A stretch of 64,000 bases of DNA from Vibrio ponticus (GTDB lineage Bacteria; Pseudomonadota; Gammaproteobacteria; Enterobacterales; Vibrionaceae). The stretch spans positions 1,798,001-1,862,000 of the forward strand of contig NZ_AP019657.1 in NCBI RefSeq assembly GCF_009938225.1. The letters are read 5' to 3'. Position 1 is the stretch's first letter; each line of letters opens with the position of its first letter. The notes under the pieces were generated by a model, which saw nothing but the letters and a program-made list of their open reading frames with translations, ran no database searches and had not been told where the DNA came from. Positions 1 to 8,584 of this stretch are shown one piece after another. The position numbers and the translations under genes were made by a program.

Positions 1-396
1 ACACACATGGCTCGAATAGATACCCTGTTGCACTATCGCTTGGTTGGCACCACAACCAACCAGCTCAACCGGTCGATCGGCAGTGAGCACCACCAGCTTT
101 TCACCGGTTAACTTCGCTTCAGCAATCGCAGGTAAAAGATTCGCCACCGCGGTGCCTGATGTGACCACCACTGCAACAGGTTTTTGGCTGGCTTTTGCCA
201 TACCAAGCGCCAAAAAGCCTAATCCACGCTCATCAAAATGGGTGTGCAGCGTCAACTTATCATTGGCATCGGCTTCTAAAGTGAGTGGCGTAGAACGAGA
301 GCCCGGCGCAACACAAATATGTTCAACGCCAAAGCGAGTTAATTCTTCGAGTAAGGTTTGGCACCAAATTCGATTAAGTACAGCTTGGTTATGCAT
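1..396 (-). CDS. menD: MenD, SEPHCHC synthase (partial, N-terminal 132 residues)
   Basis: The protein begins [11 protein letters not shown] and runs off the left edge of the window. It carries the N-terminal thiamine-diphosphate enzyme signature: a [10 protein letters not shown] segment near residue 30, then a [12 protein letters not shown] segment and a TADRP segment, in the order found in MenD. MenD adds the succinic-semialdehyde unit from 2-oxoglutarate to isochorismate, the first committed step of menaquinone synthesis. Its ATG overlaps the menF stop codon (TAATG), so the two are translationally coupled and MenF hands its product to MenD. Only the first part is visible, so active-site completeness cannot be judged. 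Confidence 0.93.
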   Translation of the reverse strand, partial: MHNQAVLNRIWCQTLLEELTRFGVEHICVAPGSRSTPLTLEADANDKLTLHTHFDERGLGFLALGMAKASQKPVAVVVTSGTAVANLLPAIAEAKLTGEKLVVLTADRPVELVGCGANQAIVQQGIYSSHVC

Positions 397-1793
397 TACG
401 AAGCCACTCCAAGTGGCGGATGATCAGAAATCAGTGATAGTAGCGTCGCCATCTTCTTATCCAGCTCTTGCCATTCATGCTCTGCAATTGACCCCGGGAC
501 AATACCTGCACCGGCGTAAAGAGAGATCTCATCATCAACCACTTGAGCGCTGCGAATTGCCACGCAGAACTCCGCACGTTCAAGGCTAATAAAGCCCATA
601 GAGCCTGCATACCAGCTGCGCTCAAAAGGTTCATATTGCTGAATAAATTGCATCGATTCTCGGCGTGGCAGACCCGCAACAGCCGCAGTTGGCTGCAAAG
701 CACCAAGCAATTGCACCCCATTTACGCCCTCGTTGAGGTGCGCGTGAATACTGCGTTTTAAATGCTGCACTTTACGCAAGCGTACCAAGCGCGCTTCCGG
801 CTCAACTTCAACCAAATCAGAGTAAGGTTTGAGGCGATCAATAATATCGTCAACCACATACTGATTCTCATTGAGGTTCTTACTGTCTTGCGTCAACCAG
901 TTCGCCAGCGCCATATCATGGCTAGCGTTGTCACCACGGCCAATCGTGCCAGCGAGTGCTTCGGTATAAAGGTCTTTACCCTGACGGAAATACAAACGCT
1001 CAGGCGTTGAGCCAATAAAGCTATGGCGTTCGTTTTGTGCCAGCATAAAGTGAAAACTGTGTTGGTTATGCTCAGAGCTGGATTTAAGCAGTTGCGAAGC
1101 GCAGATCGGCGTGTGTAGCTCTAATGTTGTGCGACGTGCCAACACCACCTTTTTGAACTCATCAGCTTCAATACCCGCCAACACTTTTTCCACCAACACA
1201 TGCCATTCTGGCTCAGTCGGTGTGTGTTCGATATGGTTAATATGCGCCGATAGCGGCAAAAGCTTAGGCACCTCACAACGCAGTTGCTGTAAGCTTTTAA
1301 GTACACGCGGTTTCGCACCTTCGACAAGGTTGACCACTAGCGACCAAGTTTGATCTTCACGAACTAACTCGATTTGTGGCAAAAAGAAAAACGATGCGGG
1401 GCAATCAGGGTTTTTCGCACTTTGACCGTCAAATGAGCGTCCACCCCAAATCTTTTGCTCGCCAGATAGGAAAGCATAAGCAGGCGCTGGATCATCAAAA
1501 GTGCGCAGTTGCCCTAATGCGACGGCTTCTTCACGCGTATCGCGTGATTGCCAATAAAACTTAGGGAAAAGAGGCTGAGCTTGCAACCAATCAATGAAAG
1601 CAAAATCAGGCTTGTACTCCAGAACTTGAACCAGACGAGTCACCTCGTCTTTTGCATCCTTTACTCGTTCAATCAGTTCGGTAATGGCTTGCTGAAAATA
1701 TGACAAATAAACCTCGTTCACTGGAGATTTCGGATCAATACCCGATACCGTTAAGCTGTAGCGTGCTTGGCCGCCTCTCGAAAAGATCTGCAT
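396..1793 (-). CDS. menF: Isochorismate synthase MenF
   Basis: A 465-residue chorismate-binding enzyme that isomerises chorismate to isochorismate for menaquinone synthesis. The C-terminal half (about residues 200-450) holds the family landmarks: [29 protein letters not shown] and a late [10 protein letters not shown] segment. The N-terminal half is the less conserved family extension. It is the first gene of the leftward men operon and overlaps menD by one base. The start at 1793 is the longest option. The first 20 or so residues are not clearly family-conserved, so a slightly later start is possible. Pathway-specific relatives (EntC, PchA) are less likely because menD follows directly. Confidence 0.93.
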   Translation of the reverse strand: MQIFSRGGQARYSLTVSGIDPKSPVNEVYLSYFQQAITELIERVKDAKDEVTRLVQVLEYKPDFAFIDWLQAQPLFPKFYWQSRDTREEAVALGQLRTFDDPAPAYAFLSGEQKIWGGRSFDGQSAKNPDCPASFFFLPQIELVREDQTWSLVVNLVEGAKPRVLKSLQQLRCEVPKLLPLSAHINHIEHTPTEPEWHVLVEKVLAGIEADEFKKVVLARRTTLELHTPICASQLLKSSSEHNQHSFHFMLAQNERHSFIGSTPERLYFRQGKDLYTEALAGTIGRGDNASHDMALANWLTQDSKNLNENQYVVDDIIDRLKPYSDLVEVEPEARLVRLRKVQHLKRSIHAHLNEGVNGVQLLGALQPTAAVAGLPRRESMQFIQQYEPFERSWYAGSMGFISLERAEFCVAIRSAQVVDDEISLYAGAGIVPGSIAEHEWQELDKKMATLLSLISDHPPLGVAS

Positions 1794-2051
1794 AGACGTC
1801 TACCTATGCACAAAAACCTTATCGACAGCCATCAATGACAACGTAATGCTATCTGGGTCTAACAAATTAATTGAGTAATGTATTTCTACCGCGACCCCAA
1901 ATCAAGGATGTACTCAATCTTTTACAGAATCCTGTGATAACACACATGCCTAGCGCAATGAAAAAAAGCGACTTTTACAGATTTTAATTCTACCAAAGGT
2001 TATTTTGGTGTAATTTAGTAAAGGATTTTAATTATTTTTAGGTTTTACACA

Positions 2052-3266
2052 ATGCAAAATATCGGGATGTCGTCAAAACTTGATAATGTCTGCTACGACA
2101 TTAGAGGACCAGTACTCAAACATGCTAAGCGCATGGAGGAAGAAGGGCATAAAATACTAAAGCTAAATATTGGTAACCCGGCCCCATTTGGTTTCGACGC
2201 CCCTGATGAAATTCTAGTTGATGTAATCCGAAACTTGCCAACTTCACAAGGTTACTGTGATTCAAAAGGTATCTACTCTGCACGTAAAGCTGTGGTTCAG
2301 CATTACCAGAAGAAAGGTATCCGCTCACTAGACGTAGAAGATGTTTACATCGGTAACGGCGCATCTGAGCTGATCGTAATGTCGATGCAAGCGCTACTGA
2401 ACAATGGCGATGAAATGCTGGTACCGTCACCGGATTACCCACTATGGACAGCGTCGGTGGCGCTTTCTGGTGGTAAAGCGGTGCATTACATGTGTGATGA
2501 AGAAGCAGATTGGTATCCAGATCTTGACGATATCAAAAGCAAAATCACGCCAAAAACGCGCGGTATCGTACTAATCAACCCGAACAACCCAACAGGTGCG
2601 GTGTACAGCCGTGATTTCCTATTGGAAGTGATTGAAATCGCTCGCCAACATAAGCTGATCATTTTTGCTGACGAAATCTACGATAAAGTCCTTTACGATG
2701 GCGCGACACACACCTCAGTTGCCACACTGACTGAAGATGTACTTGTGGTTACCTTCAACGGTCTGTCAAAAGCGTACCGCGTATGTGGTTTCCGTGGCGG
2801 CTGGATGTTCCTAACCGGTCCTAAGCAATACGCGCAAGGCTACATTGCTGGTCTTGAGATGCTCTCTTCTATGCGTCTATGTGCCAACGTACCGATGCAA
2901 CATGCGATTCAAACTGCGCTTGGTGGCTACCAAAGTATCAATGAGCTGATCCTGCCTGGTGGTCGTCTGCTTGAGCAGCGTGACCGTGCATGGGAACTGA
3001 TCAACCAAGTACCTGGCGTATCTTGTGTGAAACCAAAAGGTGCCATGTACCTATTCCCGAAAATTGATACTAAGAAGTACAAAATCCATGATGACCAAAA
3101 AATGGTGCTGGACTTCCTGATTCAAGAAAAGGTACTGCTAGTGCAAGGTACTGGCTTTAACTGGCCTAAACCTGACCACTTCCGTATCGTAACACTGCCA
3201 CACGTAGAAGATCTGGAAACGGCGATTGGCCGCTTTGAGCGATTCTTGTCTACCTACAGCCAATAA
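2052..3266 (+). CDS. alaA: Alanine aminotransferase AlaA (class I/II PLP aminotransferase)
   Basis: A 404-residue fold-type I aminotransferase closely resembling E. coli AlaA (YfbQ), which makes alanine from pyruvate with glutamate as amino donor. Visible landmarks are LNIGNPAPFGF near the N-terminus, the INPNNPTGAVYS substrate-binding segment, and FNGLSKAYRVCGFRGGW with the PLP-binding lysine at about residue 240. The start at 2052 gives MQNIGMSSKL; the in-frame ATG six codons in (MSSKL) is a possible alternative. The gene stands alone behind a 258-bp intergenic region and is closed by a strong terminator. The neighbouring yfbR matches the E. coli yfbQ-yfbR order. Confidence 0.93.
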   Translation: MQNIGMSSKLDNVCYDIRGPVLKHAKRMEEEGHKILKLNIGNPAPFGFDAPDEILVDVIRNLPTSQGYCDSKGIYSARKAVVQHYQKKGIRSLDVEDVYIGNGASELIVMSMQALLNNGDEMLVPSPDYPLWTASVALSGGKAVHYMCDEEADWYPDLDDIKSKITPKTRGIVLINPNNPTGAVYSRDFLLEVIEIARQHKLIIFADEIYDKVLYDGATHTSVATLTEDVLVVTFNGLSKAYRVCGFRGGWMFLTGPKQYAQGYIAGLEMLSSMRLCANVPMQHAIQTALGGYQSINELILPGGRLLEQRDRAWELINQVPGVSCVKPKGAMYLFPKIDTKKYKIHDDQKMVLDFLIQEKVLLVQGTGFNWPKPDHFRIVTLPHVEDLETAIGRFERFLSTYSQ

Positions 3267-3305
3267 CGGCAGTAGCCAAACCGCGCTAAGTTACTTATTC
3301 TTAAA

Positions 3306-3328
3306 GGCACTCATTGAGTGCCTTTTTT
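3306..3328 (+). terminator. Rho-independent terminator after alaA
   Basis: Inverted repeat GGCACTC / GAGTGCC with an ATT loop, followed directly by six T residues. It separates alaA from yfbR. Confidence 0.85.
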
Positions 3329-3362
3329 CTATCTCACGCCTTCAAGTAGTAAGGGAAGTACT

Positions 3363-3947
3363 ATGCAAGAGAGCCATTTTTTCGCCCACCTCGCCCGTAT
3401 GAAGTTGATCCAACGCTGGCCGCTGATGCGTTCGGTTTCAAGTGAAAACATCTCCGAACACAGCCTACAAGTTGCCTTTGTCGCTCATGCGCTCGCGCTG
3501 ATAAAAAACAAAAAATTTGGCGGTAAACTTAATCCAGAACGAATCGCCATACTCGGTATGTATCACGATACCAGTGAGGTTTTAACTGGGGATTTGCCCA
3601 CCCCCGTCAAATACTACAATCCAGAAATTGCCAAGGAATACAAAAAGATTGAAGCGGCGGCGGAGCAGCGTTTGCTGTCGATGTTACCCGAGGAGTTTCA
3701 GCAAGATTTTGCCCCCTACCTTCTCAGCCACTCCGCCCATCAAGAAGATGCCGACATCGTCAAACAAGCTGACACCATTTGCGCCTATTTGAAATGTTTA
3801 GAGGAGCTAAGCGCAGGTAATCATGAATATGCGTTGGCGAAAAAGCGCTTAGACGTGACGCTTAAAGAACGCCACAGCCCAGAGATGGAATATTTCCTTA
3901 ATACCTTTGCGCCAAGCTTTGAACTCTCACTCGATGAAATCAGCTAA
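3363..3947 (+). CDS. yfbR: 5'-deoxynucleotidase YfbR
   Basis: A 194-residue HD-domain phosphohydrolase. The family hydrolyses deoxyribonucleoside 5'-monophosphates and so trims dNMP pools. The metal-binding pattern is visible: [15 protein letters not shown], then [22 protein letters not shown] with the HD pair, then a later [15 protein letters not shown] segment with the distal Asp. The start at 3363 ([14 protein letters not shown]) matches the usual family N-terminus; a longer frame upstream runs into the alaA terminator and lacks family sequence. It lies 73 bp upstream of a second HD-domain dNTP hydrolase. Confidence 0.93.
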   Translation: MQESHFFAHLARMKLIQRWPLMRSVSSENISEHSLQVAFVAHALALIKNKKFGGKLNPERIAILGMYHDTSEVLTGDLPTPVKYYNPEIAKEYKKIEAAAEQRLLSMLPEEFQQDFAPYLLSHSAHQEDADIVKQADTICAYLKCLEELSAGNHEYALAKKRLDVTLKERHSPEMEYFLNTFAPSFELSLDEIS

Positions 3948-4020
3948 CTCATACAAAGATTATTATTTGCACTGACCTAAGGATGGGTGTACGGTTAGAA
4001 AAAACATCGGAGATGTGACT

Positions 4021-5337
4021 ATGACGTTTGAAATCAGTCCCTTATGGCAACAACGTCATGACGACGAACATAAGATTCGTCGCGATGACCACCGTAGCCC
4101 TTTTCAACGCGACCGGGCGCGTATTCTCCACTCCGCGGCATTTCGTCGCCTGCAAGCCAAGACGCAAATTCATGGCACCAGTGCCGATGACTTTCACCGC
4201 ACTCGCCTTACCCACTCGCTCGAAGCGGCGCAGATTGGCACCGGCATTGTCGCCCAACTCAAAAAGAAACAACCTGAGTTTCGCGACTTACTGCCTTCCG
4301 ATAGTCTGATTGATTCACTCTGTCTTGCCCACGATATCGGTCACCCACCCTATGGGCATGGTGGTGAGGTAGCGCTCAACTATATGATGCGAGACCACGG
4401 TGGTTTTGAAGGTAATGCGCAGACATTTCGTATCGTGACCCAACTTGAACCTTATACCGAACACTTTGGCATGAACTTGGTGAGACGAACCTTGCTCGGT
4501 CTAATGAAATACCCGGCACTAATTAGTGCCACTCAATCAGCACAGCGCCCAGAGCCAGTTTCTCATCAACGTAAATTGCGCGCCAAAGATTGGTCGCCAG
4601 CAAAAGGGATTTACGATTGTGACCGTGATTTGTTTAACTGGGTACTGGAGCCACTGGGCGAGGAAGAAAAACCGCTCTTTTCTCAAATGCGCTCGGAAAA
4701 CCGCGACAGCCACCAGCACCAAAAGACGCGTTTCAAATCACTCGACTGCTCTATCATGGAACTGGCAGATGATATCGCCTACGGGGTACACGATTTAGAA
4801 GATGCGATAGTGCTCGGTATGGTAACTCGCCATCAATGGCATGAGGCGGCAGCCAGTCAACTGGCTGAATGTGGCGCACCTTGGTTTGAAGAGCATATAA
4901 AATCGCTCAGTGAAATGCTGTTCTCTGAGGTTCATCATAAGCGCAAAGATGCGATTGGCGGCATCGTCAACGCTCTGCTGACCAGTATCTCAATCAAGCC
5001 CATTGATGCACCGTTCCATACTCATCTGCTAGCTTTTAATGCGGTGCTTGAGCCTAATATGGCAAACGCGCTGGAAATTCTTAAACGGTTTGTCAGCCAG
5101 TACGTCATTCAAGCGCCCCATGTCCAAGTGATGGAATACAAAGGGCAGCAAATCATCATGGATATCTTTGAAGCACTCAGTGCAGACCCTGAGCGTTTAC
5201 TGCCACTCGAAATTCGCCATAGCTGGCAAGCATTAGAATGTGAAAGCCAAGGTATGCGTATTATCGCCGACTACATCTCATCAATGACCGATGGTCATGC
5301 TAAACGCCTACATCAGCAGTTGTTCTCATCTCACTAA
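4021..5337 (+). CDS. dgt: dGTPase-like deoxynucleoside triphosphate triphosphohydrolase (type 2 Dgt family)
   Basis: A 438-residue HD-domain protein of the dGTPase-like family, which splits dNTPs into deoxynucleoside and tripolyphosphate. The N-terminus has RDRARILHSAAFRRLQAKTQ, followed by RTRLTHSLEAAQIG, and the HD pair is at about H104-D105 in LAHDIGHPPYGHGGE. A later ELADDIAYGVHDLEDA segment supplies the last metal ligand. The ATG at 4021 is preferred over a GTG at 4015 because GGAG lies about 8 bases before the ATG and too close to the GTG. Substrate choice within dNTPs cannot be read from sequence. Together with yfbR it suggests local control of dNTP and dNMP pools. Confidence 0.9.
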   Translation: MTFEISPLWQQRHDDEHKIRRDDHRSPFQRDRARILHSAAFRRLQAKTQIHGTSADDFHRTRLTHSLEAAQIGTGIVAQLKKKQPEFRDLLPSDSLIDSLCLAHDIGHPPYGHGGEVALNYMMRDHGGFEGNAQTFRIVTQLEPYTEHFGMNLVRRTLLGLMKYPALISATQSAQRPEPVSHQRKLRAKDWSPAKGIYDCDRDLFNWVLEPLGEEEKPLFSQMRSENRDSHQHQKTRFKSLDCSIMELADDIAYGVHDLEDAIVLGMVTRHQWHEAAASQLAECGAPWFEEHIKSLSEMLFSEVHHKRKDAIGGIVNALLTSISIKPIDAPFHTHLLAFNAVLEPNMANALEILKRFVSQYVIQAPHVQVMEYKGQQIIMDIFEALSADPERLLPLEIRHSWQALECESQGMRIIADYISSMTDGHAKRLHQQLFSSH

Positions 5338-5350
5338 TCACTCAACGTCC

Positions 5351-5376
5351 CATAGCCAGCGTTACGGCTGGCTATG
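5351..5376. terminator. Perfect hairpin between convergent dgt and add
   Basis: Ten-base inverted repeat CATAGCCAGC / GCTGGCTATG with a six-base loop, between two convergent genes. It has no strong T tract on either side, so its use as a bidirectional terminator is an inference from position. Confidence 0.55.
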
Positions 5377-5391
5377 GTTGTTCTAACCCAC

Positions 5392-6411
5392 TTAACTTGT
5401 TGCTTTTTGCTGCATAAATGCCGCCAACTTCGCCGAAAGCACCTGCTTCTCTTGTTGCGAGATAAAGCTTGCTTCGATGGCATTTTGAGTAAACTGTGCC
5501 AGCTCCGCTTCAGTTAACGCGTGACTATTCGCCACCGCTAAGAAGTTGTCTGTCATATAACCACCAAAGTAGGCTGGATCGTCTGAGTTAATCGTTACTT
5601 TTACCCCTTGGCGCAATAACTCAACAATGTTGTGTTGTTCCATTTTTTCGAACACTTTGAGCTTTGTATTGGATAGCGGACACACGGTTAATGGCATTGA
5701 GATTTCAGCCAGTTCAGAGACCAATACCGCATCGTCAGAACAGCGCACCCCATGGTCAACGCGTGAAACATTGAGCAGCTCTAAGCTGTCGTAAATATTG
5801 CTCACCGGTCCCTCTTCACCCGCGTGTGCTACGGTCAAGAAACCTTCTTCACGCGCTTTAGCAAACACACGCAGAAACTTCTCCGGCGGATGACCCAGTT
5901 CAGATGAATCTAAACCAATACCGATAATTTTGTCTTTGTAAGGCAGTGCCTGTGCAAGAGTGGTAAACGCACTCTCTTCATCAAGATGACGCAAAAAGCA
6001 CATAATCAAACGGCTGGTGATACCAAGCTGTTGCTCGGCATCTTGCAATGCGCGATCAATGCCATTCACCACGGTCGCGAACTCAATGCCACGTGCAGTA
6101 TGAGTTTGCGGATCAAAAAAGATCTCAGTATGAATCACATTGTCTTGCTGGCAATGAAGCATGTATGCCCAAGTCAGATCGTAAAAATCTTGCTCATTGA
6201 CCAGGACGTTAGCACCTTGATAGTAGATATCGAGGAAAGATTGCAGATTGGTAAACTCGTAAGCGGTTTTGACTTCTTCAGGCGTAGCAAACGGCAGTTG
6301 GATATTATTGCGCTGCGCGAGCGAAAACATCATTTCCGGCTCTAGTGAGCCTTCAATGTGTAAGTGAAGTTCAACTTTTGGCAGTTGCTGGATAAATTGA
6401 GTTTGATTCAC
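5392..6411 (-). CDS. add: Adenosine deaminase family protein, probably an adenine deaminase
   Basis: A 339-residue zinc-dependent amidohydrolase. Metal and catalytic landmarks are H16 and H18 in [10 protein letters not shown]196 in HAGEEGP, and D277-D278 in [10 protein letters not shown]. Segments such as [16 protein letters not shown] and SDDPAYFGG resemble the branch characterised as adenine deaminases (fungal Aah1, Pseudomonas PA0148) more than true adenosine deaminases. Adenine to hypoxanthine is therefore the likelier reaction. The GTG start at 6411 is chosen because GGGGAG lies six bases upstream; a TTG at 6429 would extend the protein by six residues but has no such site. It sits behind an adenine-type riboswitch, which supports a purine-base role. 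Confidence 0.88.
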   Translation of the reverse strand: MNQTQFIQQLPKVELHLHIEGSLEPEMMFSLAQRNNIQLPFATPEEVKTAYEFTNLQSFLDIYYQGANVLVNEQDFYDLTWAYMLHCQQDNVIHTEIFFDPQTHTARGIEFATVVNGIDRALQDAEQQLGITSRLIMCFLRHLDEESAFTTLAQALPYKDKIIGIGLDSSELGHPPEKFLRVFAKAREEGFLTVAHAGEEGPVSNIYDSLELLNVSRVDHGVRCSDDAVLVSELAEISMPLTVCPLSNTKLKVFEKMEQHNIVELLRQGVKVTINSDDPAYFGGYMTDNFLAVANSHALTEAELAQFTQNAIEASFISQQEKQVLSAKLAAFMQQKATS

Positions 6412-6451
6412 GCTTGTCTCCCCATTCAAAAAATAGATTGGTGTTTAACAA

Positions 6452-6496
6452 GCACTTTTCTCGCAAGAATTTTAGACAATACAAAGAGAAAAGCGC
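6452..6496 (-). promoter_or_regulatory. Long hairpin in the add leader (candidate expression platform)
   Basis: Positions 6486-6496 pair with 6452-6462 on the minus-strand transcript (11 bp with one G-U pair, 23-base loop). It lies between the aptamer and the add ribosome binding site. It is not directly followed by a U tract, so it is more likely part of a translational or alternative-folding switch than a terminator. Its role is inferred. Confidence 0.45.
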
Positions 6497-6509
6497 CATG
6501 CACTTAACT

Positions 6510-6576
6510 CTTCGTAATCTGAAGTTTTCGGCTTCAGGTAGAGACTCCCGCACCCTATCAGCGGGATTATACGAAG
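6510..6576 (-). promoter_or_regulatory. Purine riboswitch aptamer, adenine type (U74)
   Basis: The minus-strand RNA folds into the three-way purine aptamer. P1 pairs 6576-6570 with 6516-6510 (CTTCGTA / TACGAAG). P2 pairs 6565-6561 with 6551-6547 (CCCGC / GCGGG). P3 pairs 6537-6532 with 6524-6519 (CTGAAG / CTTCAG). The L2 loop contains GATAGGG and L3 is CCGAAAA, close to the loop-loop contact sequences of known members. The J1/2 TATAAT and J2/3 CTCTAC core bases are present. The specificity base just before the 3' strand of P1 (position 6517) is U, the base that selects adenine; guanine riboswitches have C. The known Vibrio vulnificus add riboswitch has the same arrangement. Confidence 0.93.
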
Positions 6577-6627
6577 CACCGCTCGCAATTGACTGTTAAT
6601 TAGGCAATTTATAAACGGTTTCGATGA

Positions 6628-6656
6628 ATTATAGATAGCGTTGACGTAACTGACAA
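6628..6656 (-). promoter_or_regulatory. Sigma-70 promoter for the riboswitch-add transcript
   Basis: A TTGTCA -35 (6656-6651) and a perfect TATAAT -10 (6633-6628) are separated by exactly 17 bp on the minus strand. The predicted start near 6621 leaves about 45 bases before the aptamer. The -35 lies next to the stop codon of the upstream tapT-like gene, so add has its own promoter. Confidence 0.8.
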
Positions 6657-6657
6657 G

Positions 6658-7263
6658 TTACTTACTAGGATAATTCTTCTCAAACACCCCTTGTGGCATC
6701 TGTTCAATTTGAAATTGAATCATGTTATCAAACGCACTGAGTAGCGGGGTAAAGTCACGCTCAGGCTCTAACAATGTCAGTATATGAAAGCCGGCTTCCA
6801 CCGTTGATAACGCATTATCACTTGGAGCTTTGCGAATGCGATAATTGCCTTTCAGTTCGGTCGGTAAACGTAGCAATGGCAATGGCTTCAAATTGCTCGA
6901 AAGCTGCCACATTTTGTAGGCTTTTTTCCAAGTACCATCGAGTAAGATCACTCGCATTTTTGGTTGCTGACGCAATAGATCCGCTTGCGCCTCTTGTGAG
7001 GTTTCGCCGGGATATAAGACAAAATGTGCGACATCTTGCTGCGATAATAGCTGATTAAGCTGATCGTGCTGAGAAAAGTCTTCACCGACAAAGAGGTGGC
7101 TGTTAGGCAATGAAAGCGTCAAAATGCGCGCCGTACCCATTGGACGTTTCGCTTCTGACGGATGTTGTAGGATGATTAACTCAACATTCGATGTTAGGCT
7201 TTGTATCCATTGACAAATACACGCTTTGAGTGACTTTCCGCATTGAGAACAATATCGAGACAT
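6658..7263 (-). CDS. tapT: DTW-domain tRNA-uridine aminocarboxypropyltransferase
   Basis: A 201-residue DTW-domain protein. It starts with a zinc-ligand-like cysteine cluster (CSQCGKSLKACIC, residues 5-17) and carries the family core LILQHPSEAKRPMGTARIL, the YPGE segment and LLDGTWKKAYKM, followed by YRIRKAP and LSTVEA. Members transfer the 3-amino-3-carboxypropyl group from SAM to uridine in tRNA; E. coli TapT (YfiP) modifies U47. Here the second DTW-motif position reads DGTW, a common variant. The first 21 bp overlap head to head with the rhombosortase gene on the other strand. Assignment to the exact tRNA position is by family only. Confidence 0.82.
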   Translation of the reverse strand: MSRYCSQCGKSLKACICQWIQSLTSNVELIILQHPSEAKRPMGTARILTLSLPNSHLFVGEDFSQHDQLNQLLSQQDVAHFVLYPGETSQEAQADLLRQQPKMRVILLDGTWKKAYKMWQLSSNLKPLPLLRLPTELKGNYRIRKAPSDNALSTVEAGFHILTLLEPERDFTPLLSAFDNMIQFQIEQMPQGVFEKNYPSK

Positions 7264-7818
7264 TATGTGCCGTTAATCTTACTGTTAGTAGTGGTGAGTT
7301 TAATCTGTTTAACCCTACAAATCCCGCACCTGTCCGCATTAGCTGAATGGCGCATCGATTATATCGAGCAGGGAGAGTGGTGGCGCATCCTATCAGGAAA
7401 CTTCACACATACCAACTTTACTCATCTGGCGATGAACATCTCCGCCCTATGGGTGATAGCCTTCATCTTTCGACCGAGTGCTGTGAGCTACTCGATTTTG
7501 TTAATCATGATTAGCTTAGCCGTTGGGCTCGGTATCCTACTCACCCCAATACAAGGCTATGTAGGGCTATCCGGCACATTACATGGGCTGTTTGCATTTT
7601 ACGCACTAACAGAAGCATTACAGGGTCGAAAAAACAGCTGGTTGCTGGTTGCTGGCGTGGTGATAAAGGTACTCTGGGAGTTAACCATCGGCTCACCTGC
7701 TTCGACAGCTGAAATGATTAACGCTAGGGTTGCGATTGAAGCGCATTTAATCGGCTTAGTGAGTGGATGTTTGCTGGCTATAGTGCAACATCTCCATGTT
7801 TTAAAAGTGAAACCCTGA
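7243..7818 (+). CDS. rrtA: Rhombosortase (GlyGly-CTERM intramembrane protease)
   Basis: A 191-residue rhomboid-family membrane protein with about six hydrophobic segments. The catalytic serine is S110 in GLSGTLHG and the catalytic histidine is H168 in EAHLIG; GNFTHTNFTHLAMN is the rhomboid HxxxN-type segment. Rhombosortases cleave and process proteins ending in a GlyGly-CTERM tail, in Vibrio mostly secreted proteases that leave through the type II system. The start is uncertain: TTG at 7243 overlaps the divergent tapT-like gene by 21 bp, and GTG at 7267 would remove the overlap while keeping the first membrane segment. No GlyGly-CTERM substrate is encoded in this window. Confidence 0.82.
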   Translation: MRTISRHYVPLILLLVVVSLICLTLQIPHLSALAEWRIDYIEQGEWWRILSGNFTHTNFTHLAMNISALWVIAFIFRPSAVSYSILLIMISLAVGLGILLTPIQGYVGLSGTLHGLFAFYALTEALQGRKNSWLLVAGVVIKVLWELTIGSPASTAEMINARVAIEAHLIGLVSGCLLAIVQHLHVLKVKP

Positions 7819-7843
7819 GCATTAACTCAAGGCTCCCTTTTTT

Positions 7844-8533
7844 CTATTTTTGTTTCTCAAACGCCAGCCAAGAAGATGGATCGCCTTCTAGGGTCAACGG
7901 ATAGACTAAGGTGTCAGGTTTGGCATAACTTAAGCGATGTAGCCGTTCTGTAGTGTGGTAACTGTCGAGCCCCGAAATAGTGACGAGTTGCAGCGATTCA
8001 ACGTCAACATAACCATCAGGCATGACCGCCTTTTTCGCCAGCCAAATACGGTCAATTTCGCCAATCACGAGCTCGGTTTGATTGGTGGCAATGGTGATAC
8101 GTTCGACCAGTTTCATCCCCATTTTTAGCGGACTTTGCAGTACAAATGGCGCAGGGAAATCATCGTCATACTCGGCGGTTAACCCGACCATATCAAACTC
8201 CGACTGCCTCTTATCATAACGAGCCGAGGTCTGGTGCGCTTGTTGGGCAATATCAGCAGAGACGGCATTAATGGTGTAATAACCACCAGTAATAATGTTT
8301 TCTAGAGTATGTCGCTCCACGGAGTGAGGACGGGAAATAAAACCAATTAAAGCGGGTGACGAGCCTAAATGGATCACCGAACTGACAATTGAGAGGTTTT
8401 CCTGTCCCTTTGAATCAACCGTACCAATCAAGTTAGCGCTTTTATAACCCACCACTGAATTGATCAGTTTAACGCGCCCCCTTTGATCCATCCCTTTTAG
8501 ATCTTGCTGATTAAGTTTAGCTAGTGTCATCAT
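7844..8533 (-). CDS. Flavin reductase-like, FMN-binding domain protein
   Basis: A 229-residue protein of the flavin-reductase-like (DIM6/NTAB) family. These bind FMN in a split-barrel fold and act as NAD(P)H:flavin oxidoreductases or related enzymes. The central segment from about residue 25 to 160 carries the family pattern, including NLIGTVDSKGQENLSIVSS, a SRP segment in the substrate loop, HTLENI and YTINAVS. The N-terminal and C-terminal extensions are not recognised. It lies downstream of the fasciclin gene on the same strand, separated by a hairpin. The physiological substrate cannot be given. Confidence 0.72.
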   Translation of the reverse strand: MMTLAKLNQQDLKGMDQRGRVKLINSVVGYKSANLIGTVDSKGQENLSIVSSVIHLGSSPALIGFISRPHSVERHTLENIITGGYYTINAVSADIAQQAHQTSARYDKRQSEFDMVGLTAEYDDDFPAPFVLQSPLKMGMKLVERITIATNQTELVIGEIDRIWLAKKAVMPDGYVDVESLQLVTISGLDSYHTTERLHRLSYAKPDTLVYPLTLEGDPSSWLAFEKQK

Positions 8534-8542
8534 TAATATGCG

Positions 8543-8569
8543 CGACTCCTCTGCGTTGAAGAGTCGCGA
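8543..8569. terminator. Stem-loop between the fasciclin and flavin reductase-like genes
   Basis: Inverted repeat GCGACTC / GAGTCGC with a loop of about 12 bases in the 51-bp gap between two leftward genes. It lacks a T tract, so it could reduce read-through or protect the upstream mRNA 3' end. Confidence 0.4.
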
Positions 8570-8584
8570 ATCATCCTTAACTGG

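Noticed and set aside
44..589. A 181-codon open frame on the plus strand across the menD-menF junction
   Set aside because: It is antisense to two clearly real genes and has no recognisable protein sequence.
6412..6429. TTG start for add at 6429
   Set aside because: It would place the GGGGAG ribosome binding site inside the coding region; the GTG at 6411 is ideally spaced from it.
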